64,000 nucleotides of DNA. Source: Pseudomonas japonica. GTDB lineage: Bacteria; Pseudomonadota; Gammaproteobacteria; Pseudomonadales; Pseudomonadaceae. The stretch spans positions 124,001-188,000 of the forward strand of contig NZ_FZOL01000006.1 of assembly GCF_900188455.1 (NCBI RefSeq), given 5' to 3'. Numbering within the stretch: position 1 is the stretch's first letter; each line of letters starts with the position of its first letter. Under the pieces are notes generated by a model, which was not told where the DNA came from, made no database searches, and was given only the letters and a program-made list of their open reading frames with translations. Shown here one piece after another: positions 26,955 through 35,107 of this stretch. The translations under genes and the position numbers were made by a program.

Positions 26955-27743
26955 ATGGACCATAAAGAATCATCTTTGGGCGACTTCGAGTCGACCCTGA
27001 AGAAACATGCCCAGGAGCTGGTCGAGAGCCTCGAACGAGGCCAGTTCGGCGACGCGGTGCAACTGATCCATCAGCTGAACCAGACCCGTGACCGCGGCCT
27101 GTACCAGGAAGTCGGCAAGCTCACGCGCGAGCTGCACAGTGCGATCGTCAGTTTCCAGATCGACACCAACGGCCCGCAGGCCGAGGAAATGTCCCAGATC
27201 ACCGACGCCACCGAGCGCCTGGCCTATGTGGTCAAGCTCACCGAGGCGGCGGCCAATCGCACCATGGACCTGGTCGAGCAAGGCACGCCGGTGCTCCACG
27301 AGCTGGGGGACGAAGCCCGCGCGCTGCAGGTCGACTGGCAGCGCTTCATGCGCAAGGAAGTGGCGGCGCCGGAGTTTCGCGAGCTGGTCCAGCGCGTCGA
27401 CAGGTTTCTCGCACGCAGTGCCGAGGACAGCCACAAGGTCGGCGGTTACCTCAACGACATTCTCCTGGCCCAGGACTATCAGGACCTGACCGGCCAGGTG
27501 ATCAAGCGGGTGACCTCGCTGGTCACTGAAGTCGAAAAGAATCTGCTCAAGCTCGTGTTGATGGCCAGTCAGGTCGACCGCTTCGCCGGTATCGAGCATG
27601 ACCGCCAGCAAATGCTTGTCGAGAGTGACCAATACAAACATCCGACTCGGGGTGAAGGACCACAGATTCATGCCGATAAACGGGAAGACGTCGTGTCCGG
27701 TCAGGACGATGTCGATGATCTGCTGTCCAGCCTGGGTTTTTAG
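26955..27743 (+). CDS. cheZ: CheY-P phosphatase CheZ
   Basis: A 262-residue helical protein forming a long four-helix bundle as a dimer. The catalytic Gln lies in LNDILLAQDYQDLTGQVIKRV. The extreme C-terminus, QDDVDDLLSSLGF, is the tethered CheY-binding peptide known from enteric CheZ. The last 100 bases before it show relaxed codon use and contain a candidate FliA promoter for cheA. It lies 19 bp after cheY and 12 bp before cheA. Confidence 0.95.
   Translation: MDHKESSLGDFESTLKKHAQELVESLERGQFGDAVQLIHQLNQTRDRGLYQEVGKLTRELHSAIVSFQIDTNGPQAEEMSQITDATERLAYVVKLTEAAANRTMDLVEQGTPVLHELGDEARALQVDWQRFMRKEVAAPEFRELVQRVDRFLARSAEDSHKVGGYLNDILLAQDYQDLTGQVIKRVTSLVTEVEKNLLKLVLMASQVDRFAGIEHDRQQMLVESDQYKHPTRGEGPQIHADKREDVVSGQDDVDDLLSSLGF
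27653..27679 (+). promoter_or_regulatory. Candidate sigma-28 promoter for cheA inside cheZ
   Basis: TGAAGGAC-N11-GCCGATAA has a perfect -10 element and the correct 11-bp spacer; the -35 matches four of eight bases. It lies about 77 bp before the cheA start, within the cheZ 3' end. It would let FliA boost cheA and the genes after it. Confidence 0.5.
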
Positions 27744-27755
27744 GGAGCACGTTTG

Positions 27756-29996
27756 ATGAGCTTCGGCGCCGATGAAGAAATCCTGCAGGATTTCCTGGTA
27801 GAGGCCGGCGAAATTCTTGAGCAACTGTCCGAACAACTGGTCGAGCTGGAAAGCCGTCCGGACGATTCCGACCTGCTCAATGCGATCTTTCGCGGTTTTC
27901 ACACTGTAAAAGGGGGCGCCGGCTTCCTCCAGCTCAACGAGCTGGTGGAGTGCTGCCATATCGCCGAGAACGTCTTCGACATCCTGCGCAAGGGAGAGCG
28001 CCGGGTCGATGCCGAACTGATGGACGTGGTCCTGGAAGCTCTGGACACGGTCAACAGCATGTTCGGCCAGGTTCGCGAGCGTAGCGACATCACCCCAGCC
28101 ACGCCGGAGCTGCTCGGTGCCCTGGCGCGCCTGGCCGAGCCCGCTGGCGCCGAAGCGGCCGCCGCGCCCGCGCCTGTCGCGCCGGAGCCCGTAGCGGAGC
28201 CCGAACCCGTGGCCAGTGCCTCCGGCGACATCACCGACAGCGAATTCGAGCAGTTGCTCGACTCGCTGAGCGCCGTGCATGACGCCGCGCAGGCGCAGGA
28301 AGAGAACGTCGCCAGCGACGAAATCACCGACGCCGAGTTCGAATCCCTGCTCGACCAGTTGCATGGCAAGGGCCAGTTCGCCGCCGACGGCCTGCCGGGC
28401 GTCAGCGCCGCCGCGCCGGTGGCCGAGGTGGGCACCGAAGCGAGCGACGAAATCACCGACGCCGAGTTCGAAGCCCTGCTCGACCAGTTGCACGGCAAGG
28501 GTTCCTTCGTCGTCGACAGCCTGCCTGGTGTCGAGTCGGCCGCCGTGGTCAGCGAAGCGCCGGTTGCCGCGGGTGGTGGCGAGCACATCACCGAACACGA
28601 ATTCGAAGCACTGCTGGACCAACTGCACGGCAAGGGCAAGTTCGCCGCCGATGCCGTGGCGCCCAGCGCCGCTCCAGTCGCCGCGGCCGCGCCGGCCGCT
28701 GCCGCTGTCGCCAAACCGGTGGCCCGGCCCGCGCCGGCTGCCGCGAGCAAGCCCGCCGCCGCCGCGCCCGCGCGCCAGGCCGCACCCGCCGCCGCCGGCG
28801 GCGACAAGCATCCGCCGGCCAGCGAGGCGGAAACCACGGTGCGCGTCGATACCGCGCGCCTGGACGAAATCATGAACATGGTCGGCGAACTGGTGCTGGT
28901 GCGTAACCGCCTGGTCCGCCTCGGCCTGAACAGCGGCGACGAGGCCATGTCCAAGGCCGTGTCCAACCTCGACGTGGTCACCGCCGACCTGCAGACCGCG
29001 GTCATGAAGACCCGCATGCAGCCGATCAAGAAGGTCTTCGGGCGCTTCCCGCGCCTGGTTCGCGACCTGGCCCGGCAACTGAAGAAAGAGATCAACCTGG
29101 AGCTGGTCGGCGAAGAAACCGACCTCGACAAGAACCTCGTCGAGGCCCTGGCCGACCCGCTGGTCCACCTGGTGCGCAACGCCGTCGACCACGGCGTGGA
29201 AACCCCGGAAGAGCGCGAAGCGTCGGGCAAGTCCCGGGGCGGCAAGGTGGTCCTGGCGGCGGAGCAGGAGGGCGACCATATCCTCCTGTCCATCTCCGAC
29301 GACGGCAAGGGCATGGACCCCGCGGTCCTGCGCGCCAAGGCCGTGGAAAAGGGCCTGATGGACAAGGACGCGGCCGACCGCCTGAGCGAATCGGACTGCT
29401 ACAACCTGATCTTCGCCCCGGGCTTCTCGACCAAGACCGAGATTTCCGACGTGTCCGGCCGCGGCGTCGGCATGGACGTGGTGAAGACCAAGATTTCCCA
29501 GCTCAACGGCTCGATCAACATCTACTCGGCCAAGGGCCAGGGTTCGAAGATCGTCATCAAGGTGCCGCTGACCCTGGCGATCATGCCGACCCTGATGGTG
29601 ATGCTGGGCAACCAGGCCTTCGCTTTCCCGCTGGTCAACGTCAACGAGATCTTCCACCTCGACCTGTCGCGCACCAACGTGGTCGACGGCCAGGAAGTGG
29701 TGATCGTGCGCGACAAGGCACTGCCGTTGTTCTACCTCAAGCGCTGGCTGGTCAGTTCCGCCGCTCATGAAGAGCAGCATGAAGGCCATGTGGTGATCCT
29801 TTCGGTGGGCACCCAGCGGATCGGCTTCGTCGTCGACCAGCTGGTGGGCCAGGAGGAAGTGGTCATCAAGCCGCTGGGCAAGATGCTCCAGGGCACCCCG
29901 GGCATGTCGGGCGCCACCATCACCGGTGACGGGCGCATCGCGTTGATTCTCGACGTGCCGAGCATGCTCAAGCGTTACGCCGCACGGCGAATCTGA
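27756..29996 (+). CDS. cheA: Chemotaxis histidine kinase CheA
   Basis: A 746-residue receptor-coupled kinase. The P1 Hpt domain carries the phosphorylated His49 (RGFHTVKGGAGF). Residues about 130-365 lack a recognisable globular P2 domain and instead hold four copies of an ITDxEFExLLDxL motif in Ala/Pro-rich linker; the second and third copies differ at two of 59 bases. P3 dimerisation (LDEIMNMVGELVLVRNRL), P4 kinase (LVRNAVDHGVE, ISDDGKGMD, GRGVGMDVV) and the CheW-like P5 domain follow. It receives receptor signals with CheW and phosphorylates CheY and CheB. ATG at 27756 has AGGGAG eight bases upstream. Confidence 0.97.
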   Translation: MSFGADEEILQDFLVEAGEILEQLSEQLVELESRPDDSDLLNAIFRGFHTVKGGAGFLQLNELVECCHIAENVFDILRKGERRVDAELMDVVLEALDTVNSMFGQVRERSDITPATPELLGALARLAEPAGAEAAAAPAPVAPEPVAEPEPVASASGDITDSEFEQLLDSLSAVHDAAQAQEENVASDEITDAEFESLLDQLHGKGQFAADGLPGVSAAAPVAEVGTEASDEITDAEFEALLDQLHGKGSFVVDSLPGVESAAVVSEAPVAAGGGEHITEHEFEALLDQLHGKGKFAADAVAPSAAPVAAAAPAAAAVAKPVARPAPAAASKPAAAAPARQAAPAAAGGDKHPPASEAETTVRVDTARLDEIMNMVGELVLVRNRLVRLGLNSGDEAMSKAVSNLDVVTADLQTAVMKTRMQPIKKVFGRFPRLVRDLARQLKKEINLELVGEETDLDKNLVEALADPLVHLVRNAVDHGVETPEEREASGKSRGGKVVLAAEQEGDHILLSISDDGKGMDPAVLRAKAVEKGLMDKDAADRLSESDCYNLIFAPGFSTKTEISDVSGRGVGMDVVKTKISQLNGSINIYSAKGQGSKIVIKVPLTLAIMPTLMVMLGNQAFAFPLVNVNEIFHLDLSRTNVVDGQEVVIVRDKALPLFYLKRWLVSSAAHEEQHEGHVVILSVGTQRIGFVVDQLVGQEEVVIKPLGKMLQGTPGMSGATITGDGRIALILDVPSMLKRYAARRI
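28224..28650 (+). repeat. Four EFExLLDxL repeats in CheA linker
   Basis: Copies start near 28224, 28314, 28443 and 28584. Copies two (28314-28372) and three (28443-28501) are 57/59 identical in DNA and encode SDEITDAEFE(S/A)LLDQLHGKG. Copies one and four are more diverged at the DNA level. The repeats lie between P1 and P3, where other CheA proteins carry the CheY/CheB-binding P2 domain. Confidence 0.9.
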
Positions 29997-30003
29997 TCCC
30001 GGT

Positions 30004-30025
30004 GGCGCGGCCTCGCGGCCGCGCC
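30004..30025 (+). repeat. Perfect stem-loop between cheA and cheB
   Basis: GGCGCGGCC-tcgc-GGCCGCGCC is a perfect nine-pair GC stem with a four-base loop, 8 bp after the cheA stop. No T tract follows. It probably stabilises or partitions the mRNA rather than ending it. Confidence 0.7.
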
Positions 30026-30041
30026 CCGTAATGGAGTGTTT

Positions 30042-31166
30042 ATGTCAGTCAAGGTCCTGGTGGTGGATGATTCCGGTTTCTTCCGCCGCCGTGTCTCGGA
30101 AATTCTCTCGGCGGACCCGACCATCCAGGTCGTCGGTACCGCGACCAACGGCAAGGAAGCGATCGACCAGGCACTGGCGCTCAAGCCCGACGTCATCACC
30201 ATGGACTACGAGATGCCGACCATGGACGGCATCACCGCGGTTCGTCACATCATGCAGCGCTGCCCGACCCCGGTGCTGATGTTCTCCTCGCTGACCCACG
30301 AAGGCGCCCGGGTGACCCTGGATGCGCTGGATGCCGGCGCGGTGGACTACCTGCCGAAGAACTTCGAGGACATCTCGCGCAACCCGGACAAGGTCAAGCA
30401 GCTGCTGTGCGAGAAGGTCCACACCATTTCCCGCAGCAACCGTCGTTTCAGCAGCTATTCCAGCTCGCTGCCGGCGGTGAGCACCACCTCGTCCAGCCCG
30501 GTGTCGTCGCTCGGTTCGGCGCGTGCGCCGGCTCCGCTGCCGACGCGCAGCGCCGTTCCGGCACCGGCGCCTGCCGCCAGTCATTCGCCAGCGCCGAAGC
30601 GCAAGGCCTACAAGCTGCTCGCCATCGGTACCTCGACCGGTGGCCCGGTTGCCCTGCAACGGGTCCTGACCCAGCTGCCGGCCGGCTTCCCGGCGCCGAT
30701 CGTGCTGATCCAGCACATGCCGGCGGCCTTCACCAAGGCCTTCGCCGAACGTCTCGACAAGCTGTGCAAGATCAGCGTCAAGGAAGCCGAGGACGGCGAC
30801 ATGCTGCGCCCCGGCCTGGCCCTGCTGGCGCCGGGCGGCAAGCAGATGATGGTCGACGGTCGCGGCATGGTGAAGATCCTGCCGGGCGACGAGCGCCTCA
30901 ACTACAAGCCGTGCGTGGACATCACCTTCGGCTCGGCGGCCAAGTCCTTCGGCGACAAGGTGCTGGCGGTGGTGCTGACCGGCATGGGCGCCGACGGCCG
31001 TGAAGGCGCGCGCCTGCTCAAGCAGGGCGGCAGCCAGGTCTGGGCCCAGGATGAGGCGAGCTGCGTGATCTACGGCATGCCCATGGCCATCGTCAAGGCC
31101 AACCTGGCCGACGCGGTGTACGGCCTCGACGATATCGGTCGCCATCTGGTCGAGGCCTGCGTCTGA
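30042..31166 (+). CDS. cheB: Chemotaxis methylesterase CheB
   Basis: A 374-residue two-domain protein: receiver (acceptor Asp in [13 protein letters not shown]) and C-terminal methylesterase joined by a Ser/Pro/Ala-rich linker (about 140-185). The catalytic triad residues are seen as Ser in [12 protein letters not shown], His in [12 protein letters not shown] and Asp in [11 protein letters not shown]. It removes receptor methyl groups and deamidates Gln residues to drive adaptation. ATG at 30042 follows GGAG by five bases. No cheR is present in this window. Its stop overlaps the motC start. Confidence 0.95.
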   Translation: MSVKVLVVDDSGFFRRRVSEILSADPTIQVVGTATNGKEAIDQALALKPDVITMDYEMPTMDGITAVRHIMQRCPTPVLMFSSLTHEGARVTLDALDAGAVDYLPKNFEDISRNPDKVKQLLCEKVHTISRSNRRFSSYSSSLPAVSTTSSSPVSSLGSARAPAPLPTRSAVPAPAPAASHSPAPKRKAYKLLAIGTSTGGPVALQRVLTQLPAGFPAPIVLIQHMPAAFTKAFAERLDKLCKISVKEAEDGDMLRPGLALLAPGGKQMMVDGRGMVKILPGDERLNYKPCVDITFGSAAKSFGDKVLAVVLTGMGADGREGARLLKQGGSQVWAQDEASCVIYGMPMAIVKANLADAVYGLDDIGRHLVEACV

Positions 31167-31906
31167 TGGATGTTCTCAGCCTCCTCGGCATCATTCTCGC
31201 CTTCGTCGCAATCGTTGGCGGCAACCTGCTCGAAGGCGGTCACGTCGGTGCGCTGCTCAATGGTCCCGCCGCGCTGATCGTGCTCGGCGGTACCCTGGCG
31301 GCGGCCCTGCTGCAGTCGCCGCTCAGCGCGTTCAAGCGTGCCCTGCAGATCTTCGGCTGGATCCTCTTCCCGCCGCGGGTCGATCTCGCCGGCGGCATCG
31401 ACCGGGTGGTCAACTGGAGCCTCACCGCGCGCAAGGAAGGCCTGCTCGGCCTGGAAGGCGTGGCCGATGCCGAGCCTGATCCGTATGCGCGCAAGGGCCT
31501 GCAACTGCTGGTGGACGGTGCCGAACCCGAAGCCATCCGCAGCATTCTCGAAGTCGACTTCCTGACCCAGGAAGCCCGCGATATCCAGGCCGCCAAGGTC
31601 TTCGAAAGCATGGGCGGCTATGCGCCGACCATCGGCATCATCGGTGCGGTGATGGGCCTGATCCACGTCATGGGCAACCTGGCCGACCCGTCGCAGCTGG
31701 GTAACGGCATCGCCGTGGCCTTCGTCGCCACCATCTACGGCGTGGCCAGTGCCAACCTGATCCTGCTGCCGGTGGCCAACAAGCTGAAGGCCCAGGTCAT
31801 GCGCCAGTCGCGTTACCGGGAAATGCTCCTGGAAGGCCTGTTGTCGATCGCCGAAGGCGAGAACCCGCGCTCGATCGAACTGAAGCTTCAGGGCTTCATG
31901 GAGTAA
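31166..31906 (+). CDS. motC: Flagellar stator protein MotC (MotA family)
   Basis: A 246-residue MotA/TolQ/ExbB-type protein with four transmembrane helices: two near the N-terminus (about 1-50) and two in the C-terminal half (MGGYAPTIGIIGAVMGLIHVMG and IAVAFVATIYGVASANLILLPVANKL). The cytoplasmic loop carries the charged residues that contact FliG. With MotD it forms a proton-driven stator; in P. aeruginosa MotCD supports swarming and runs beside MotAB, which is not in this window. The ATG overlaps the cheB stop. Confidence 0.94.
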   Translation: MDVLSLLGIILAFVAIVGGNLLEGGHVGALLNGPAALIVLGGTLAAALLQSPLSAFKRALQIFGWILFPPRVDLAGGIDRVVNWSLTARKEGLLGLEGVADAEPDPYARKGLQLLVDGAEPEAIRSILEVDFLTQEARDIQAAKVFESMGGYAPTIGIIGAVMGLIHVMGNLADPSQLGNGIAVAFVATIYGVASANLILLPVANKLKAQVMRQSRYREMLLEGLLSIAEGENPRSIELKLQGFME

Positions 31907-31908
31907 GC

Positions 31909-32799
31909 ATGGCTCGTCGTCGCAAGGTCGAGGAACACGAGAATCACGAACGCTGGCTGGTGTCCTACGCGGACTTCATCACCCTGCTGTTCGCCTTTTT
32001 CGTGGTGATGTACTCGATCTCCTCGATCAACGAGGGCAAGTACAAGATCATGTCGCAGGCGCTGATCGGCGTGTTCAGCGAGTCCGAGCGCAGCACCCGG
32101 CCGATTCCCATCGGCGAGGAACGTCCGCTCAGCACGCGTCCGGCGCAGCCGCTGATCAAGGACAGCGAACAGACCGACGCCGGTCTCGCCCAGTCCAGCG
32201 CCGATCCGCTGAAGAGCATCACCGACCAGGTGATGGAGGCCTTCGGCGACCTGATCAAGAGCGATCAGATGACCGTGCGTGGCAACGAACTGTGGATCGA
32301 GATCGAGCTGAGTTCATCGCTGCTGTTCGGCAGCGGCGACGCCATGCCCAGCGACATCGCGTTCAACCTGATCGACAAGGTGGCGAGCATCATCAAGCCG
32401 TTCGCCAACCCGGTGCACGTCGAAGGCTTCACCGACGACCAGCCGATCCGCACCGCGCAGTATCCGACCAACTGGGAGCTGTCTTCGGCGCGGGCGGCGA
32501 GTATCGTCCGTCTGCTGGCCATGGAAGGGGTCAATCCGGCGCGACTGGCCTCGGTGGGCTACGGCGAATTCCAGCCGATCGCCAGCAACACCACCGCCGA
32601 CGGACGGGCGAAGAACCGCCGGGTGGTGCTGGTGATCTCGCGCAACCTGGATGTACGCCGCAGCCTGACCGGTACCGGCACCGCCAATGCGCAGCCGGAT
32701 GCGGCACTCAAGCGTGCTGGCACACAATCTGCACCGCCTGTGGTAACACCGACGGCCGGGAGCAATCCCGTCAAAACTCCGTCGTCGTCGACCTTTTAA
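31909..32799 (+). CDS. motD: Flagellar stator protein MotD (MotB family)
   Basis: A 296-residue protein with a short basic N-terminus, one transmembrane helix with the proton-binding Asp (LVSYADFITLLFAFFVVMYS), a plug/linker region and an OmpA-like peptidoglycan-binding domain (VEGFTDDQPI, LSSARAASIVRLL, GYGEFQPIASNTTADGRAKNRRV). It pairs with MotC and anchors the stator to the wall. It is two bases downstream of motC. The last 40 residues are a Ser/Thr/Pro-rich tail. Confidence 0.94.
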   Translation: MARRRKVEEHENHERWLVSYADFITLLFAFFVVMYSISSINEGKYKIMSQALIGVFSESERSTRPIPIGEERPLSTRPAQPLIKDSEQTDAGLAQSSADPLKSITDQVMEAFGDLIKSDQMTVRGNELWIEIELSSSLLFGSGDAMPSDIAFNLIDKVASIIKPFANPVHVEGFTDDQPIRTAQYPTNWELSSARAASIVRLLAMEGVNPARLASVGYGEFQPIASNTTADGRAKNRRVVLVISRNLDVRRSLTGTGTANAQPDAALKRAGTQSAPPVVTPTAGSNPVKTPSSSTF

Positions 32800-32841
32800 T
32801 CGATCCCGGCTGACGACCGTCTGACCGGGAGGAAGCAGCGC

Positions 32842-33630
32842 ATGAGAGTCTGGGCAGTAGCCAATCAAAAAGGTGGCGTAGGCAAGACCACCACGTCCAT
32901 CGCTCTGGCAGGCCTGCTGGCCGACGCCGGCAAGCGCGTGGTCGTCGTCGACCTCGATCCGCACGGGTCGATGACCAGCTATTTCGGGCACAACCCCGAC
33001 ACCCTGGAGCACAGCAGCTTCGACCTGTTCCAGCACAAGGGCACGGTCCCCGACGGCCTGCCCGGGCAACTGCTGCTGCCCACCAGCAACGAAAAGATCT
33101 CGCTGTTGCCCTCCAGCACCGCGCTGGCCGTGCTCGAGCGCCAGTCGCCGGGGCAGAACGGCCTTGGCCTGGTGATCGCCAAGAGTCTGGCGCAGCTCTG
33201 GCAGGACTTCGACTACGCCCTGATCGACAGTCCGCCGCTGCTCGGCGTGCTGATGGTCAATGCCCTGGCCGCCAGCCAGCAGCTGGTGATCCCGGTGCAG
33301 ACCGAGTACCTCGCGGTGAAGGGCCTGGAGCGCATGGTCAGCACCCTGGCCATGGTCAACCGCTCGCGTCGCCAGGCGTTGCCGTACCACATCGTGCCGA
33401 CCCTGTTCGATCGCCGCACCCAGGCCTCGATGGGCACCCTCAAGGTGTTGCGCGACAGCTACCCGGAGAACATCTGGCACGGCTACATTCCGGTCGATAC
33501 GCGCCTGCGCGATGCCAGCCGGGCTGGGGTCACGCCGTCGCAGTACGACGCCAAGAGCCGCGGCGTGACCGCCTACCGGGCGCTGCTCAAGCACCTGCTG
33601 ACCCAGAAATCCGTGGCGCAGGTGGCTTGA
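32842..33630 (+). CDS. parC: ParA-like ATPase ParC, chemotaxis array positioning
   Basis: A 262-residue ParA/MinD-family ATPase with deviant Walker A NQKGGVGKTTTS (residues 8-19), switch I VVDLDPHGSMTS and Walker B-like YALIDSPPLLGV. It lies between motD and a CheW-domain protein, the location of ParC, which in Vibrio and Pseudomonas tethers chemoreceptor arrays to the old pole with ParP. It is not a chromosome-partition ParA because no parB or parS follows. Its stop overlaps the parP ATG. Confidence 0.9.
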   Translation: MRVWAVANQKGGVGKTTTSIALAGLLADAGKRVVVVDLDPHGSMTSYFGHNPDTLEHSSFDLFQHKGTVPDGLPGQLLLPTSNEKISLLPSSTALAVLERQSPGQNGLGLVIAKSLAQLWQDFDYALIDSPPLLGVLMVNALAASQQLVIPVQTEYLAVKGLERMVSTLAMVNRSRRQALPYHIVPTLFDRRTQASMGTLKVLRDSYPENIWHGYIPVDTRLRDASRAGVTPSQYDAKSRGVTAYRALLKHLLTQKSVAQVA

Positions 33631-34559
33631 TGAACCGTCCGCAGATCGCCACCAAGCCGCAGCTGGCCCTGCAGTCCTACCTCGACGGGCTGCTCCAGGA
33701 AGCTACCGAAGACATCGTCGAGCCAGTGCTCGCGCCGGCGCCAGCGCCCGTTGTCGTGCCGGTGGTCGTTCCGCTGGTCGAGGCGCCGGCGCCGGTCACC
33801 AGCGAAGCACTGAACGAGTTCCAGGCCGCGGTGCTCGAAGAGCAGGCCCGCGATGCCCGCCGCGAGACCCTGGAGGCGCGCACGGCGCCGACCACCTTCG
33901 CCGAGCCCGCGCCGATCCGTATCCCGGTGGTGTCGCCGCTGCTAAAGGTGGCGCCTGTCGTCGAACCGGCGCTGGAGAAGCCGGTCGAGCCGGTGCTGGC
34001 CAAGGTCGAAGCGCCGCCGCGGGTCGAGCCGCTGGTGGACGTACACCTGCCGGCGCCGCCGCTGCCGCCGAAGACCGTGGATGGCCGCCCGGAATGGGCC
34101 TCCGAGCCTTTCGAGTGCCTGCTGTTCGATGTCGCCGGCCTGACCCTGGCGGTGCCGCTGGTCTGCCTGGGGTCGATCTACCCGCTGGCCGGCCAGGAGT
34201 TGACGCCGTTGTTCGGCCAGCCGGAATGGTTCCTTGGCATCCTGCCGTGCCAGGCCGGCAACCTGAAGGTTCTGGATACCGCGCGCTGGGTCATGCCCGA
34301 GCGTTATCGCGACGATCTGCGCGATGGTCTGCAGTACGTGATTTCGGTGCAGGGCTACGAGTGGGGGCTGGCGGTGCATCAGGTCAGCCGTTCGTTGCGC
34401 CTGGACCCGAGCGAGATCAAGTGGCGCTCCCAGCGCGGCCAGCGGCCGTGGCTGGCCGGCACGGTGATCGAACACATGTGCGCCTTGCTGGATGTCGCCG
34501 AACTGGCCGAGCTGATCGCCAGTGGTGCCGTCAAGAAGATGCAGCTGGGAAACAAATGA
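33630..34559 (+). CDS. parP: CheW-domain protein ParP
   Basis: A 309-residue protein with a long Pro/Val/Ala/Glu-rich N-terminal linker (about 25-150) and a C-terminal CheW-like domain (about 160-300, FECLLFDVAGLTLAVPLVCLGSIYPL onward). That is the ParP plan: the CheW-like domain binds CheA and receptors, the rest links to ParC. The start is the ATG at 33630 overlapping the parC stop; an adjacent TTG is possible. In this repeat-rich linker the protein resembles the CheA linker in composition. Confidence 0.86.
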   Translation: MNRPQIATKPQLALQSYLDGLLQEATEDIVEPVLAPAPAPVVVPVVVPLVEAPAPVTSEALNEFQAAVLEEQARDARRETLEARTAPTTFAEPAPIRIPVVSPLLKVAPVVEPALEKPVEPVLAKVEAPPRVEPLVDVHLPAPPLPPKTVDGRPEWASEPFECLLFDVAGLTLAVPLVCLGSIYPLAGQELTPLFGQPEWFLGILPCQAGNLKVLDTARWVMPERYRDDLRDGLQYVISVQGYEWGLAVHQVSRSLRLDPSEIKWRSQRGQRPWLAGTVIEHMCALLDVAELAELIASGAVKKMQLGNK

Positions 34560-34595
34560 TCGGTCGCGCAGACTGGCGCGATCGCACTGAGCACT

Positions 34596-34613
34596 CCGCC
34601 GACGGCGGTTTTT
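34596..34613 (+). terminator. Short terminator-like hairpin before cheW
   Basis: CCGCC-gac-GGCGG followed by TTTTT lies between parP and cheW. The stem is only five GC pairs, so it may be a partial attenuator that lowers cheW expression or simply pause transcription. The cheW ribosome site (GAGGG) begins one base after the T tract. Confidence 0.45.
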
Positions 34614-34626
34614 GAGGGTTAGGGGA

Positions 34627-35106
34627 ATGAAAAAGACGTCTGGACAAGGTTCTGAAGATCCGATTCTGCAGTGGGTTACCTTCCGCCTGGACAACGAGTC
34701 CTACGGCATCAACGTGATGCAGGTCCAGGAAGTGCTGCGCTACACCGAGATCGCTCCGGTACCGGGCGCGCCGAGCTACGTGCTGGGCATCATCAACCTG
34801 CGCGGCAACGTGGTCACCGTGATCGACACCCGCCAGCGCTTCGGCCTGGTGCCGAGCGATGTCACCGACAACACCCGCATCGTCATCATCGAGGCGGACA
34901 AGCAGGTGGTGGGCATCCTGGTCGACAGCGTGGCCGAAGTGGTCTACCTGCGTCAGTCCGAAGTGGAAACCGCGCCGAACGTCGGTAACGAAGAGTCGGC
35001 CAAGTTCATCCAGGGCGTGTGCAACAAGAACGGCGAGCTGCTGATCCTGGTCGAGCTGGACAAGATGATGACCGAGGAAGAGTGGTCCGAGCTGGAGAAC
35101 ATCTGA
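34627..35106 (+). CDS. cheW: Chemotaxis coupling protein CheW
   Basis: A 159-residue CheW domain. Conserved features include LDNESYGINVMQVQEVLRYTEIAPVPGAPSYVLGIINLRGNVVTVID and LVDSVAEVVYL. It links chemoreceptors to CheA. The ATG at 34627 gives the standard length and has GAGGG eight bases upstream; an upstream open GTG at 34612 lies in the hairpin T tract. It is followed one base later by a small membrane protein gene. Confidence 0.96.
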   Translation: MKKTSGQGSEDPILQWVTFRLDNESYGINVMQVQEVLRYTEIAPVPGAPSYVLGIINLRGNVVTVIDTRQRFGLVPSDVTDNTRIVIIEADKQVVGILVDSVAEVVYLRQSEVETAPNVGNEESAKFIQGVCNKNGELLILVELDKMMTEEEWSELENI

Positions 35107-35107
35107 G

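Noticed and set aside
26970-29789. Very long open frame on the minus strand opposite cheZ-cheA, and similar ones opposite fliF, fliI, ccmF and others
   Set aside because: High-GC genes with G/C in third positions suppress stops on the opposite strand; these frames have no ribosome sites and His/Gln/Arg-rich compositions typical of shadows.
32842-33630. Chromosome-partition ParA
   Set aside because: No parB or parS nearby; position between motD and a CheW-domain gene fits ParC.
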